Below are positions 32,026-41,345 of a stretch of DNA of 64,000 bases, piece after piece. The notes under the pieces are model-generated. The model worked only from the letters and a program-made list of their open reading frames with translations, was not told the DNA's origin and did no database searches. The DNA is taken from the NCBI GenBank assembly GCA_964391185.1, contig CAYMIX010000004.1:62001-126000 (forward strand). Reading direction: 5' to 3'. The first letter of the stretch is position 1; every line of letters begins with the position of its first letter. The position numbers were made by a program, and so were the translations under genes. Source of the stretch: JAKQEM01 sp964391185 (GTDB taxonomy: Bacteria > Patescibacteriota > Gracilibacteria > Peribacterales > Peribacteraceae).

Positions 32026-32898
32026 TTATTTTGCTATGACACCAGCCAAGACAACCGCTACTAAGCCGAAAATATATGCAGGCAAAAGAGGCTCCTGAAA
32101 AAACAAAGCTATAAGAAGTGCGGCGATCACTGGAGTAAGGAAGACAAAAGGTGCAACAAAAGAAGCTTTTCCATGTTTGAGTGCTTGAAGCCATAACACA
32201 TAAGAAAGTCCGTTGATGAGCGCACCGTTAACAAGTATTGGAAGCCATGCCATGCCCTGAGGAATGGCAAAATGTGATGTCAGCAACATCGTGAATGCTG
32301 AGAATACAGTAGCTGAGATGAAAAAGTAGACTGTTGCGCTATATGCTTCATTGTTAGATTTTTTGCTCAAGACGGAAAAGAGGCCGAAGACGCTGGCCGC
32401 AATTAAGACAATGAAATCGGCGCCGAGGTTGCTGAATTCTAATGTTTTAATCCGTCCTTTGGTAAGAACGATAAGAACTCCCAAAAATCCTAAAATGAGA
32501 GCAACAATAGTTCGTGCATTTGGGCGTTCTTTGAGGAATACAACTGAGAACAGTACAATGAATATTGGCCACGTATACTGCAAAGCAAGAACCTCGAGCC
32601 CCTGAGCATGGGCATAGCCGTGATAGAGCAAAAGGTAATAGAGAAACGTACCCAAGAATCCCAAGAAAAGGGCGTGCAGTATTCGTTTCGGTGAGTATGC
32701 TTTCATTGAAGAAATCTTCCCTGCAAAGACTGCGGCTAAAAACACAATCACTAATGAAAGTGCACTCGACCAAAAAAGAAATTGCACATTATCCAACGTG
32801 CTCTGTCCGAATTTTGAGACAACGGGAATAAACGCCCATAGTAAGATGCAACTAAGTGTGTAGCAGATCGCTTTCATCTTCGAATTTTTAGCCTCCAT
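32026..32898 (-). CDS. EamA/DMT-family transporter
   Basis: 290 residues with ten membrane helices in two EamA repeats (first: LLWAFIPVVSKFG..; second: FIVLIAASVFGLFSVLSKKS). Likely exports a small metabolite. TGGTATTCT ends six bases before ATG 32898, so this start and a leaderless mRNA are preferred over an upstream frame extension. Confidence 0.88.
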   Translation of the reverse strand: MEAKNSKMKAICYTLSCILLWAFIPVVSKFGQSTLDNVQFLFWSSALSLVIVFLAAVFAGKISSMKAYSPKRILHALFLGFLGTFLYYLLLYHGYAHAQGLEVLALQYTWPIFIVLFSVVFLKERPNARTIVALILGFLGVLIVLTKGRIKTLEFSNLGADFIVLIAASVFGLFSVLSKKSNNEAYSATVYFFISATVFSAFTMLLTSHFAIPQGMAWLPILVNGALINGLSYVLWLQALKHGKASFVAPFVFLTPVIAALLIALFFQEPLLPAYIFGLVAVVLAGVIAK

Positions 32899-32977
32899 AA
32901 AGTTAGAATACCATGTTATGACACAAAGATTCATGTCAGTTATAGGATCAATGGTGAGCCAGATGTTTTATGCTGGG

Positions 32978-33004
32978 GGCTTGCCTGTCCGTAGACAGGC
33001 TTTG
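32978..33004. repeat. Small family-C palindrome before recF
   Basis: GCTTGCCTGTCCGTAGACAG GCTTTGAGC: stem GCCTGTC/GACAGGC around CGTA. It ends just before the recF -10 (TATACT 33008-33013). Confidence 0.65.
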
Positions 33005-33021
33005 AGCTATACTCTTTTTCT

Positions 33022-34137
33022 GTGCGAATCATTTCATTTTCCCTCGAGCAATTCCGCAACTATTCCGTACAAGCGGTTCATTTAACGGATGAAGATATCC
33101 AGTTGTTTGTCGGACGGAACGGAAGCGGCAAAACGAACTTACTCGAAGCGTTATCGATCCTTTCGATTACGCGTTCATGCCGCGGCAAAGACGATACTGA
33201 TATGGTGCAGTGGGAAAAGGGTCACTACCGCATTCGTGCAGTTGTCCGGTCGGATAGTGGCGACGAGCATCGTCTCGAGGCGGTATGTGAGCTAAATCCT
33301 CGCAAGCGCAAAGCATTCTTTATCAATGACGTTCGCACACAACTTCCAGGATTCGTTGGGTTCCTTCCAAGCGTTGCGTTTTTGCCGCAGGATCTCGAAC
33401 TCTTTAGTGGAGCACCTGCGGAACGTCGCAGATTTTTAGATCAACTACTGAGCCAGTTAAATGCAGATTATTTGGTGTACCTCTCGCATTATCAAAAAAT
33501 TCTGCACCAACGTAATGCGTTACTGAAGCGCATCAATGCCGGGGCAGATTCCCCAGATTCGTTAGACTTGTGGGATCGCGAACTTGCGATGCGTGCGTCG
33601 CATATCACACTCGCACGTCTTGAATTGATCGAAACATTGAATCTTTCGTTCCTGGAAGAACTGCAAAGTCTTGGAGAAACATGGACTGATGTACGTCTTC
33701 AATACGATCGCAAAACACAGAGTCGCATCGCTCCAGAGCTTGAAGCGGAACTGATGGCATTACTCAAGACGAATCGTGAACGTGATGTGATTGTGCAGTC
33801 GACAACAGTCGGTCCGCATCGTGATGATTGGCAGGTATTCCGCAATGGGCGAGCACTCCCAAGCTTTGCTTCACGCGGCCAAGAACGAGTCGCAGTGCTT
33901 GCGTTGCTACTCCTCGAAGTTTCCTATTTAGAATTGCGAAGAGGGGAGAAACCGGTGATCTTACTCGACGATGCGTTCTCTGAGCTCGATGATGAACATC
34001 AAGAAGCATTGCTCGATGGATTCCGTGGATATCAAGTGTTGATGACTGCTACGCGCGTGCCTCCCAATGCAAAGAATGCAACAGTGTTTCCGGTTACACC
34101 TGGAGTGGTCGGAGCTGTGGATTTAGTGACGCATTGA
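33022..34137 (+). CDS. recF: DNA replication/repair protein RecF
   Basis: 371 residues. SMC-like ATPase that loads RecA at gaps: Walker A GRNGSGKTNLLEAL (31-44), AGAPAERRRFLDQLL-type segment, signature ASRGQERVAVLALLL, Walker B VILLDDAFSELD. GTG 33022 lies eight bases after TATACT. The 3' end overlaps the convergent ruvC by 44 bases. Confidence 0.94.
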   Translation: MRIISFSLEQFRNYSVQAVHLTDEDIQLFVGRNGSGKTNLLEALSILSITRSCRGKDDTDMVQWEKGHYRIRAVVRSDSGDEHRLEAVCELNPRKRKAFFINDVRTQLPGFVGFLPSVAFLPQDLELFSGAPAERRRFLDQLLSQLNADYLVYLSHYQKILHQRNALLKRINAGADSPDSLDLWDRELAMRASHITLARLELIETLNLSFLEELQSLGETWTDVRLQYDRKTQSRIAPELEAELMALLKTNRERDVIVQSTTVGPHRDDWQVFRNGRALPSFASRGQERVAVLALLLLEVSYLELRRGEKPVILLDDAFSELDDEHQEALLDGFRGYQVLMTATRVPPNAKNATVFPVTPGVVGAVDLVTH

Positions 34138-34597
34138 GCGCTCCATACACTGCAAGCGCCAGTGCATCCGCAGCATCATCAGGTTTAGGTATTTGATCAA
34201 GCTTTAGCAAATGCACAAGCATTGTCTGCACCTGCAATTTATCTGCTGAACCATCACCGGTAATTCCTAGTTTCATTTGCAATGGCGTTGGTTCGATCAT
34301 TGGGATCCCACGCTGTGCAACAGTGAGGACAATCACTCCGCGTGCGTGTGCGACATCGAGCGCAGTCTTTTCGTTTGTTGCGAAGAAGAGCTTTTCTATC
34401 ACGACTAGCTCAGGTTTAAAATCATCGATAAATTCCGCGAGATCTTTTTGGATTTCCATCAGTCTATCCGAAAGGGGGAGTCCTGCTTTTGTCTGAATGG
34501 TCAGCCAATCAGGGTTTTTCATATCATGCGGACCATTCGCATCGATTGTTCCAATGCCGACGGTGGCCAAGCCTGGGTCTATTCCAAGGATGCGCAT
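34094..34597 (-). CDS. ruvC: Holliday junction resolvase RuvC
   Basis: 167 residues. Catalytic acids in MRILGIDPGLATVG (Asp7), VVIEKLFFATN (Glu) and PDDAADALALA (Asp pair). Cuts Holliday junctions with RuvAB, which is not in the window. TACAAT ends six bases before ATG 34597 (leaderless). Confidence 0.95.
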   Translation of the reverse strand: MRILGIDPGLATVGIGTIDANGPHDMKNPDWLTIQTKAGLPLSDRLMEIQKDLAEFIDDFKPELVVIEKLFFATNEKTALDVAHARGVIVLTVAQRGIPMIEPTPLQMKLGITGDGSADKLQVQTMLVHLLKLDQIPKPDDAADALALAVYGALNASLNPQLRPLQV

Positions 34598-34630
34598 AGA
34601 TGGATTGTACTCGCCGTTGCCATCCTTCGC

Positions 34631-34716
34631 GACGGCCGCAGTGTGTCATGGTGAGGGATTTTGCGCACAAAATTGTCGCAAGTCATCACACTGCGGCCTC
34701 CTCAGGACGACACGGC
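34631..34716. repeat. Family-A palindromic repeat
   Basis: GCCGCAGTGTGTCATGGTGA G ... CTCAGGACGACACGGC, with an internal palindrome TTTTGCGCACAAAATT and CGCAGTGTG/CACACTGCG arms. It fills the space upstream of the exported-protein gene. Confidence 0.75.
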
Positions 34717-34800
34717 TGGTAGTAGTCTATTGACATTCTACTAAATAGGTATGTATTACCGTACTCAAAACAGTGATTTTGGGCTATAATGAGAGGAAAC

Positions 34801-36240
34801 ATGCACAACAAGACACACATATCAAAAAGGCACCGTTGGACCATCGGAATTCCAGTGTTTTTGGCGTGTTTGGCGCTCAGTATGAGCGACGTTCTACTTC
34901 CAGCATCTGTGCTCACGCAGCCACCGTCCGTCATTCTTGAAGGAAGCGTCGTGCAGTCTGGTTCAGTTGTGACCATGCAAAAGGGAACGGCTTCAATTAC
35001 TGCACGTGACTTGGTAACTATTCACGCTGAAGATGTAACTATTTCTGCATGGCACGGAGCATTTGATATTTCTGCTGATGCACAAAAGCTCACGATTGCA
35101 GCTCTGACGACTCCGGTACTTCTCACTAAAGGTACACGGCAATGGATAATCCCAGCGTCGATGCAGGGAATTTTCCATATAGATCAGGAAATAACAGATG
35201 AACCATATACGTGGATAGATGATGTGCAGCTGTACCCAATGCCTGCGCATTATATGGAGGAACGTTTGCCTGTTGCACGGCGCATCATGAGTGCGTTCAA
35301 GGGTGTATCTCTCAGTGAAACATCGCCATTGTTTGAGCTTCATAAAGCTCTAGTAGATGGTCACTTGGAACAAGCTCGCACATTGCTGATGCAGCCAGGA
35401 ATGGAAATGAATTTGCGTACAGCCGATGAATCATTGCGTTCAGACATGTACGTGAATGCTCGTGCACTTGGACTAGAGAATGTCTTCCTCGCATTCTTGG
35501 CAGGGGATTCCAAAGACTTACAGATGCTCACACTCGCTCATCCGCTCACGCGCGCAGATGCGTGGGTTCTTCCACATGAGAATAATCTCACGGAGGTTCT
35601 GATGTTGATCCCGAGTGATCGCTTGGAAGATGCAGTCCCACAATTGGTTATTGACCAATGGGCTGCAGAACTCGCCCAGGCAATGGACAATGCCGAAGAC
35701 ATGAATGTGTTCGCATCCGCAACGTTCCCGGCTTTCCACGAGATGATCGCAGCTCTTCGCGATGCTGGTTACCCACACAGGTCTAAGCAATATGCACAGG
35801 CGATTGTGAACGCATTGCACAAAGACATTCGCTCGCTCAATGACGATGCTCGTGCATCATTTGCATCCATCGAAACACTCGCTCACGGCGATGTGCCGGT
35901 TGCGGAAGAAGTCGTTCTTCCTGTTACTGAAACAGGTTCTGTATCAGCGAGCGAAACTGTCGATGTTGTCTCCATCAATATAAACGAAGCTGTTGCTACT
36001 CTCCGTGCAAACTTAGCCGGCTACGGCGCGATGTTTACGAGTAAGACACTTATCGCCCCAAACACCTCCGGACGCATCCAGGTCGATGGCTTGGTCATTG
36101 CGACGGCTCATGGCGATACATTGCTGCGCTTCACATATAACCCAGCCTCCGACGAAGTTGAAAACATCGAACACGACGGCAAAATCCTTCCGTACAGTCT
36201 CAGCTTGGAGAAGTACGTGGAGTGGGTGAAGGGGAAATAA
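34801..36240 (+). CDS. Exported protein of unknown function
   Basis: 479 residues. Signal-anchor helix WTIGIPVFLACLALSMSDVL near the N terminus. Residues about 40-125 are beta-rich with repeated SVVQSGSVV / ITARDLVTIH type strands, like a FecR or organic-solvent-tolerance type beta domain. The rest is helical up to a C-terminal beta part (IQVDGLVIATAHGDTLLRF). Family not recognised. TATAAT (34785-34790), then GAGAGG and ATG 34801. Confidence 0.65.
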   Translation: MHNKTHISKRHRWTIGIPVFLACLALSMSDVLLPASVLTQPPSVILEGSVVQSGSVVTMQKGTASITARDLVTIHAEDVTISAWHGAFDISADAQKLTIAALTTPVLLTKGTRQWIIPASMQGIFHIDQEITDEPYTWIDDVQLYPMPAHYMEERLPVARRIMSAFKGVSLSETSPLFELHKALVDGHLEQARTLLMQPGMEMNLRTADESLRSDMYVNARALGLENVFLAFLAGDSKDLQMLTLAHPLTRADAWVLPHENNLTEVLMLIPSDRLEDAVPQLVIDQWAAELAQAMDNAEDMNVFASATFPAFHEMIAALRDAGYPHRSKQYAQAIVNALHKDIRSLNDDARASFASIETLAHGDVPVAEEVVLPVTETGSVSASETVDVVSININEAVATLRANLAGYGAMFTSKTLIAPNTSGRIQVDGLVIATAHGDTLLRFTYNPASDEVENIEHDGKILPYSLSLEKYVEWVKGK

Positions 36241-36254
36241 GATATCATGCGCTC

Positions 36255-37034
36255 ATGTACTACGAGCAATCGCTTTCCGTTGAGTACAAAGGCCAAACGT
36301 TTGATATTTCCTATGCTGAAGTGAAGCGCGGTGGAACGACCGTGATTTGTTTGCACGGGCTACAATCGAATAAAGAGATGTTTGCACCGATGCAGGATTT
36401 GTTTGAGCGGAAGAAGTTTTCCACGATTGCCATCGACTTTATTGGCTTTGGGAAATCATCGAAGCCTTTGGACTTCTCGTATGACGTAGAAGATCAGGCG
36501 GGGATTATCGATAAAGTTTTTGAAAAACTACGTCTGCAGAAGTTCTGCATCTTGGGCCACAGCATGGGTGGAATGGTTGGCACCATGCTGCTGAAATCGT
36601 GGCGGAGTAGTCTGCTGGAATTTGTGAATATGGAAGGGAATTTTGTGCTGGAAGATTGTGGTGCGAGTTTGCCAGTATCGCAAATGTCCTTCGAAGAATT
36701 CTCGCAGAAGTGGTATCCAGAATTTCTCGCATCACTAGAAACATCTGCGGAGCCAGGTGCAAAAGATCGCAGGAAATGGCTTCGCTCTACGCCGGATTAC
36801 GTGTTCTACAAAACGTCCAAGTCTATCGTCGATTGGTCACGCAGTGAGAAGTTACTTCCGATGTTTACCGAATCTCCCGTACAAAAATCATTCTTCTACG
36901 GAGAGAAAAATGCGCGGAAGAGAGAAGTGCTCCCAGCATCCATTCCTACATCCAAAATTCCCAACGCAGGGCACTTTATGTTTGCGGATAACCCAGAAGA
37001 GACATTGAGGGCAATTGATGATTTCCTGCTGTGA
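36255..37034 (+). CDS. Alpha/beta hydrolase
   Basis: 259 residues. VICLHGLQSNKEMF (oxyanion), GFGKSSKP, nucleophile elbow LGHSMGGMVG, and a C-terminal IPNAGHFMFADNPEE with the catalytic His. Substrate unknown. TATCAT ends six bases before ATG 36255 (leaderless). It is the last chromosomal gene before the left end of the integrative element. Confidence 0.86.
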   Translation: MYYEQSLSVEYKGQTFDISYAEVKRGGTTVICLHGLQSNKEMFAPMQDLFERKKFSTIAIDFIGFGKSSKPLDFSYDVEDQAGIIDKVFEKLRLQKFCILGHSMGGMVGTMLLKSWRSSLLEFVNMEGNFVLEDCGASLPVSQMSFEEFSQKWYPEFLASLETSAEPGAKDRRKWLRSTPDYVFYKTSKSIVDWSRSEKLLPMFTESPVQKSFFYGEKNARKREVLPASIPTSKIPNAGHFMFADNPEETLRAIDDFLL

Positions 37035-37040
37035 TAATGG

Positions 37041-37051
37041 TGGTGGGCGAC
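37041..37051. repeat. Putative left attachment site
   Basis: TGGTGGGCGAC, identical to the last 11 bases of the tRNA-Ile gene (plus-strand sense). After the repeat the two sites differ (TGCCGAG against GGCAGAC). The bases 37052-37260 contain only a 35-codon frame remnant (37114-37218). Confidence 0.55.
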
Positions 37052-37260
37052 TGCCGAGTAGATACTTACTGTTCCATATTCCTATAGTCCTAGAGAAAAA
37101 GATACATTTCGTGGATAACGGGCAGTTCAGGAAGGGCTATGAGAAAGTGGTGGTGAGGGAATTGGATGTGAGGTCGGACCAATGGAAGAACTCGGATGCA
37201 GAGGTATTAGCGCGATAGAGGAGATAGCAATATAAGCACGGAAGCCTATAATTGCATGTA

Positions 37261-39312
37261 ATGAAATATGTGAGAATATTCAAGGAAATAGATAAACACC
37301 ATGTTTTAGAAGCAGGGGGAAAGGGCGCGTCTCTTGGTGAGCTTTTGAAAGCTGGTATTCCAGTTCCAAAAGGATTTGTCATTACTTCAAGAGCCTTCGA
37401 CATATTTATCAAAGAGTCTGCTTTAGACACAGAGATTGAAGCTGCTCTCGATAAAGTTGATACAAGAGAAATGCACACGGTGGAGAATGCTTCGGAGAGG
37501 ATTCACGCTCTCATTGAGAAAGAAGATTTGCCTGAAAACCTCAAGAAAGAGATTGCAGAGTCATTCAGAAAGCTTGGTACAAAGTACGTTGCAGTTCGTT
37601 CGAGTGCGACGGCAGAAGACAGTGATATTGCTGCATGGGCAGGACAACTTGAAACATATCTGAATACGACGGAAAAAACGCTGATTGAGAAGGTAAAGAA
37701 GTGCTGGGCTTCACTATTCTCGCCAAGGGCCATCTTTTACCGCTTTGAGAAGGGATTTCATAAACAGAAAGTCTCAGTTGCCGTAGTCGTGCAGGCCATG
37801 ATCGAAAGTGAAAAGTCTGGCATCGCTTTCTCGGTGCATCCTGTGACTCAAGATAAAAACCAACTCATCATCGAAGCAGGATTTGGTTTGGGTGAAGCAA
37901 TCGTTTCAGGGTCCATTACGCCAGACAGTTATGTTATACGGAAAGATAACTGGAAGATCATTGATAGACAGATTCAGACACAAGCACGCGGTCTCTATAG
38001 GGCTAAAAATGGCGGCAATGGATGGATAGCACTGCCTGTATCCAAAGGCAGAAAGCCCACGCTGTCAGATAGTGAAGCCATTACTCTTGCAAAGCTTGTT
38101 ACAAAAATAGAAAAGCATCATGGCTTTCCTGTTGATGTTGAATGGGCAATGGCCGAAAAGAAGTTTTCCATTTTGCAGTCGAGGCCAATCACAACATTGA
38201 ATGAAAAAGTCCCTGTTGATATTTTCGATTCCTCAAGGAAGTGGGTTCCCTATCTGACACGTCCTTTCAATCTCTTCGGTGCTTCGCTATGGCAGTCATG
38301 GTATGACTCTGATCTCATCAAGAAGCTCCTCGGTATCTATTTTCCTTCTGCGTTATTCATTGAAGAGCATTTTAATGTTGTAAAGCTGTACCGTGAAGCT
38401 AACGATCTGTCTGCATTCAAATCTTCTATCAAAAATATTGTCACAAAGAAAGCATCGTATCTCCAATCAATCTTTGAGCATGGGTTTGAGCTTAACAATA
38501 CAGCCTTAGCCTATATAAACGGCAAAAAGAAATGCGCTGATCTCAATGAGGCCGTGAGTTTTATGGTTGAACTCGCTCTCCATGCCACGGTTATTCCGAA
38601 CTTCGCATTACCTCTCATTGTGGAGATGAAGAAAGAATCAAAGCTGCAAAAGCTCGGCGAGGAACTACGGGGAAAATCTCATTATCCCAAGTTCATATCG
38701 CATATTCTTATGCCTTTAGCACAGAAAAAACTACGACAGCTAAAGTTTGCAGATGGAAAACGTGCAATCGAGTTAATCACGCTCCAAGAGTTACTTGCAG
38801 GAAATGTTCAGGAGCTTCCAAAGCGCATGAAGGCACGTTACAAGTTGGGACAACGATTCGTGTATCAGAAAACGGATAAGAGCGAGATAGTGAGCTGGGT
38901 AGCAGACCCACTGTCACTCATTGCCGAATTAGAAGGCATTGATCTGGGAAGCAGCAAGGGTTTGAAGCAGTTGAAAGGACAGATTGCCTTCAAAGGAAAG
39001 GTGAAAGGTATCGCCAGAGTTATTCTGAGCGACAATACAAAGGGCGTCCGATTCGATATGGGTGATATTCTGGTTTCGATTCATTCCAGTCCTACCCTCA
39101 TGCCATTGATTTTGCGCTGTGCGGCTATTGTCACTGATGAAGGTGGTATTTCCTGTCACGCAGCAATTGTTTCGCGTGAATTGAAGAAGCCATGTGTAAT
39201 GAGTACCAAAATCGCAACATCGGTCATCAAAGACGGAGATTTGATTGAGGTGGATGCTGAACGAGGGATTGTTAGCATTCTAAAACCAAGGAGAAGCCAT
39301 GCCGCTCGCTGA
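37261..39312 (+). CDS. PEP-synthase/rifampin-phosphotransferase-like dikinase
   Basis: 683 residues. N-terminal ATP-binding part as in PEP synthase: GGKGASLGELLKAGIPVPKG, VRSSATAEDSDIAAWAGQLE (from residue 112), IEAGFGLGEAIVSGSITPDS and VEWAMAEKKFSILQSRPITT. Residues about 330-590 are unlike PEP synthase. The phosphohistidine domain (from about 595) has EGGISCHAAIVSRELKKPCV with His633. There is no PEP/pyruvate TIM barrel, so the order ATP-grasp / unique middle / swivelling His resembles rifampin phosphotransferase. TATAAT lies eight bases before ATG 37261. It overlaps the next gene by 14 bases. Confidence 0.8.
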   Translation: MKYVRIFKEIDKHHVLEAGGKGASLGELLKAGIPVPKGFVITSRAFDIFIKESALDTEIEAALDKVDTREMHTVENASERIHALIEKEDLPENLKKEIAESFRKLGTKYVAVRSSATAEDSDIAAWAGQLETYLNTTEKTLIEKVKKCWASLFSPRAIFYRFEKGFHKQKVSVAVVVQAMIESEKSGIAFSVHPVTQDKNQLIIEAGFGLGEAIVSGSITPDSYVIRKDNWKIIDRQIQTQARGLYRAKNGGNGWIALPVSKGRKPTLSDSEAITLAKLVTKIEKHHGFPVDVEWAMAEKKFSILQSRPITTLNEKVPVDIFDSSRKWVPYLTRPFNLFGASLWQSWYDSDLIKKLLGIYFPSALFIEEHFNVVKLYREANDLSAFKSSIKNIVTKKASYLQSIFEHGFELNNTALAYINGKKKCADLNEAVSFMVELALHATVIPNFALPLIVEMKKESKLQKLGEELRGKSHYPKFISHILMPLAQKKLRQLKFADGKRAIELITLQELLAGNVQELPKRMKARYKLGQRFVYQKTDKSEIVSWVADPLSLIAELEGIDLGSSKGLKQLKGQIAFKGKVKGIARVILSDNTKGVRFDMGDILVSIHSSPTLMPLILRCAAIVTDEGGISCHAAIVSRELKKPCVMSTKIATSVIKDGDLIEVDAERGIVSILKPRRSHAAR

Positions 39313-40570
39313 AACATTCACGCCCGGCTTTCTCGCTTCTGTAGGCATTTCTCCTAAGCGTTTGGAATCAGCCATTGCAACGATTCGCTCAGTTTTCTCA
39401 GAGGAGTACTTAGAAAATTTGAAGAAGCTCTATAAAGGCGAAAAGGCGTATCAGGTTTTCAAGCACCCAATCTATAACGGAATGCTTATGGGGGAAGTCA
39501 GTCTTGATACGCCAATCGTAATTGAGCTTGCAGCATGCTTGGAGAAACTAAAGGGCAAACCCAACCTCGCTGGCATTATTCAAAGATTGAAGGACCTCGA
39601 TGACTTCGACGATTATTTCTATCAGCTATCTACGGCATACAGATTGAGTTTTCTTGACCCAAATATCCAAATGGAACCTCTCATTAAACAGAAGACGCCC
39701 GATAATGTGATCGAGTTTGGTGGAAAGAAATGTGCAATCGAATGCACTGTGATGTCGGGTTCTCATACATATGGAAAATTGGAAGATGCAATGCACCGCG
39801 TGAAGTCAGTTGTCTTTTCACAAGCCGAAAAAAGCAACTATCCATGCAACATCCACCTTACTGCAACTCAGTTATCCATCGTCACTCCTGAGAATGTTGA
39901 AGCAATGAAGAATGCAATACGGGAGATGATTGAGAAGAAAAGCGCACCACAGGAAAGGGATTTAGGATTCTGCAAAATTGCGATCCTTCCACCACATCAG
40001 AGACCAGAAAAAGCGGAGATGGGAATGATGCAAACATGGACACCTCTAGCTGGTGCGCAGGAATTGCATTTAAGAGGAATTACCAATGAAGAACAGAAAT
40101 ACACGGCAGGCTTTTTTGTGAGCATTAGCCCGATTCGCTCTTTGTTGATTAAAGAAGCTGAAGATAGAGTTTATGAGAAGATAGAGAGTAAAAGAGCACA
40201 GGTTAAAGTCTTGAAAGACGACCATGAAATCTTCTTATTCATTGATACAGATATAAGTGACAGGCAACTCGCTGAACGGGAAAAAGAGATAAGTCACGAG
40301 ATCATTTCAAATTTTCTCGCTAAAGATGATCCTCTCTTTTCTCTCATCGTTCTGACAAACAGACCAAGAGGCAATCACAGTTTATTTGCGATTAATCGAA
40401 TGATCTATGGTGAGAAAGGCATTGATCAGCAGTGGCTTGAGAAATTTTGGAAGGGCTATATGCAGCCCTCTGTAGACCACAATTTTTTTCTAAAAACTGT
40501 AGGTAGGAATGACCTTTGTCCCTGTGGAAGTGGAATGAAATTCAAGCGATGCCACGGGTATCATATTTAA
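39299..40570 (+). CDS. SEC-C motif protein with possible PD-(D/E)xK-like domain
   Basis: 423 residues. The last 20 residues, GRNDLCPCGSGMKFKRCHG, are a SEC-C zinc motif. In the middle (about 115-175), YQLSTAYRLSFLDPNIQMEP followed by TPDNVIEFGGKKCAIECTVM has the Asp..Glu spacing of restriction-endonuclease folds, although the catalytic Lys position is Thr. The rest is mixed alpha/beta. ATG 39299 lies inside the end of the dikinase gene (translational coupling), so the two proteins are likely made together and may act together. Confidence 0.72.
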   Translation: MPLAETFTPGFLASVGISPKRLESAIATIRSVFSEEYLENLKKLYKGEKAYQVFKHPIYNGMLMGEVSLDTPIVIELAACLEKLKGKPNLAGIIQRLKDLDDFDDYFYQLSTAYRLSFLDPNIQMEPLIKQKTPDNVIEFGGKKCAIECTVMSGSHTYGKLEDAMHRVKSVVFSQAEKSNYPCNIHLTATQLSIVTPENVEAMKNAIREMIEKKSAPQERDLGFCKIAILPPHQRPEKAEMGMMQTWTPLAGAQELHLRGITNEEQKYTAGFFVSISPIRSLLIKEAEDRVYEKIESKRAQVKVLKDDHEIFLFIDTDISDRQLAEREKEISHEIISNFLAKDDPLFSLIVLTNRPRGNHSLFAINRMIYGEKGIDQQWLEKFWKGYMQPSVDHNFFLKTVGRNDLCPCGSGMKFKRCHGYHI

Positions 40571-40639
40571 TCGAACTCAAGCATTGTTGTGCAGAGTTGC
40601 ACGTATTTCATTTCTAGTACGTGCTGTACAATGTTCCTT

Positions 40640-41101
40640 ATGCCAACAGGTAGAAACTCGAAGTACAGCACGCAGATACAAGCTGCGCTCTGTAAATGGC
40701 TCAAAAAGGGTTGTAGCTACAAAGATGCATGCGCCATGGAGGGAATCAGCTACGAAACCTTCCGCACGTGGGAGAAGGAGAAATCTGCGTTTTCTGTGGC
40801 CTTAAAAAAAGCGGAGGCCGAATGTAAGGCTGCACGTATTGCAACGATCCTCAAAGCCTCAGAGAAGAGCTGGCAGGCGGCCGCGTGGTGGCTAGAGAGG
40901 CGGTGCCCTGATGAGTATGGGCGCATGGTAAAGGAAGAGAAGCCAACAAACATCGTAACGATTGAAGAATTTGAAGAGGCGGCTCGTCAACAGGATGCAA
41001 TGCGGTGCAAGACGATAGAGGAGGCACGAGCACGAAAATTGGAGAGAGAAGACAGGAGTGCTGTGATAAACTGTTCGTACATCATTCAACTTTCCTATTG
41101 A
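40640..41101 (+). CDS. Helix-turn-helix protein resembling phage terminase small subunits
   Basis: 153 residues. An N-terminal HTH (KWLKKGCSYKDACAMEGISY ETFRTWEKE) is followed by AAAWWLERRCPDEYGRMVKE, the helix typical of small-terminase-like proteins, and a charged C-terminal tail. No large terminase, portal or capsid gene is present, so it may be a regulator or packaging remnant. TACAAT (40627-40632) lies seven bases before ATG 40640, which is preferred to ATG 40631. Confidence 0.62.
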   Translation: MPTGRNSKYSTQIQAALCKWLKKGCSYKDACAMEGISYETFRTWEKEKSAFSVALKKAEAECKAARIATILKASEKSWQAAAWWLERRCPDEYGRMVKEEKPTNIVTIEEFEEAARQQDAMRCKTIEEARARKLEREDRSAVINCSYIIQLSY

Positions 41102-41139
41102 AGCCACACGTCCCTCGGGACGCGCGGGCGCGCTTTGCG

Positions 41140-41301
41140 ATGTCCTCAGAAACCAGTCACAAACGGCAGAAGAGAAAGCGATGTCCTACGGACCTCACGC
41201 TCTCCGTGCGTTACCCTGAAGAGAATCCACCGAATGCCCTTGAAGACATCACAAACGTGCTGGCATACACAGGCTTCTTTGATGGTATAAAGCAACAATG
41301 A
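41140..41301 (+). CDS. Small basic protein, 53 residues
   Basis: Starts MSSETSHKRQKRKRCP (strongly basic) and ends VLAYTGFFDGIKQQ. It sits 44 bases ahead of the recombinase, where recombination directionality factors or regulators are often encoded (positional inference only). No ribosome site or promoter is evident. Confidence 0.4.
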   Translation: MSSETSHKRQKRKRCPTDLTLSVRYPEENPPNALEDITNVLAYTGFFDGIKQQ

Positions 41302-41345
41302 CTACCTTTGTTTGAGTTCGATCTAAAAAGGGATAGAATCTCGGC

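Noticed and set aside
33022..34597. Convergent 44-base overlap of recF and ruvC as a regulatory antisense pair
   Set aside because: Such overlaps are common in compact genomes; nothing further supports regulation.
37114..37218. 35-codon frame near the left end of the element
   Set aside because: No promoter or ribosome site; probably a remnant, mentioned only within the element description.
39299..40570. SecA-related protein, because of the SEC-C motif
   Set aside because: SEC-C motifs occur in many unrelated proteins; there is no DEAD-motor domain.
40640..41101. Prophage suggested by the terminase-like small subunit
   Set aside because: No large terminase, portal, capsid, tail or lysis genes; only an integrative element is supported.
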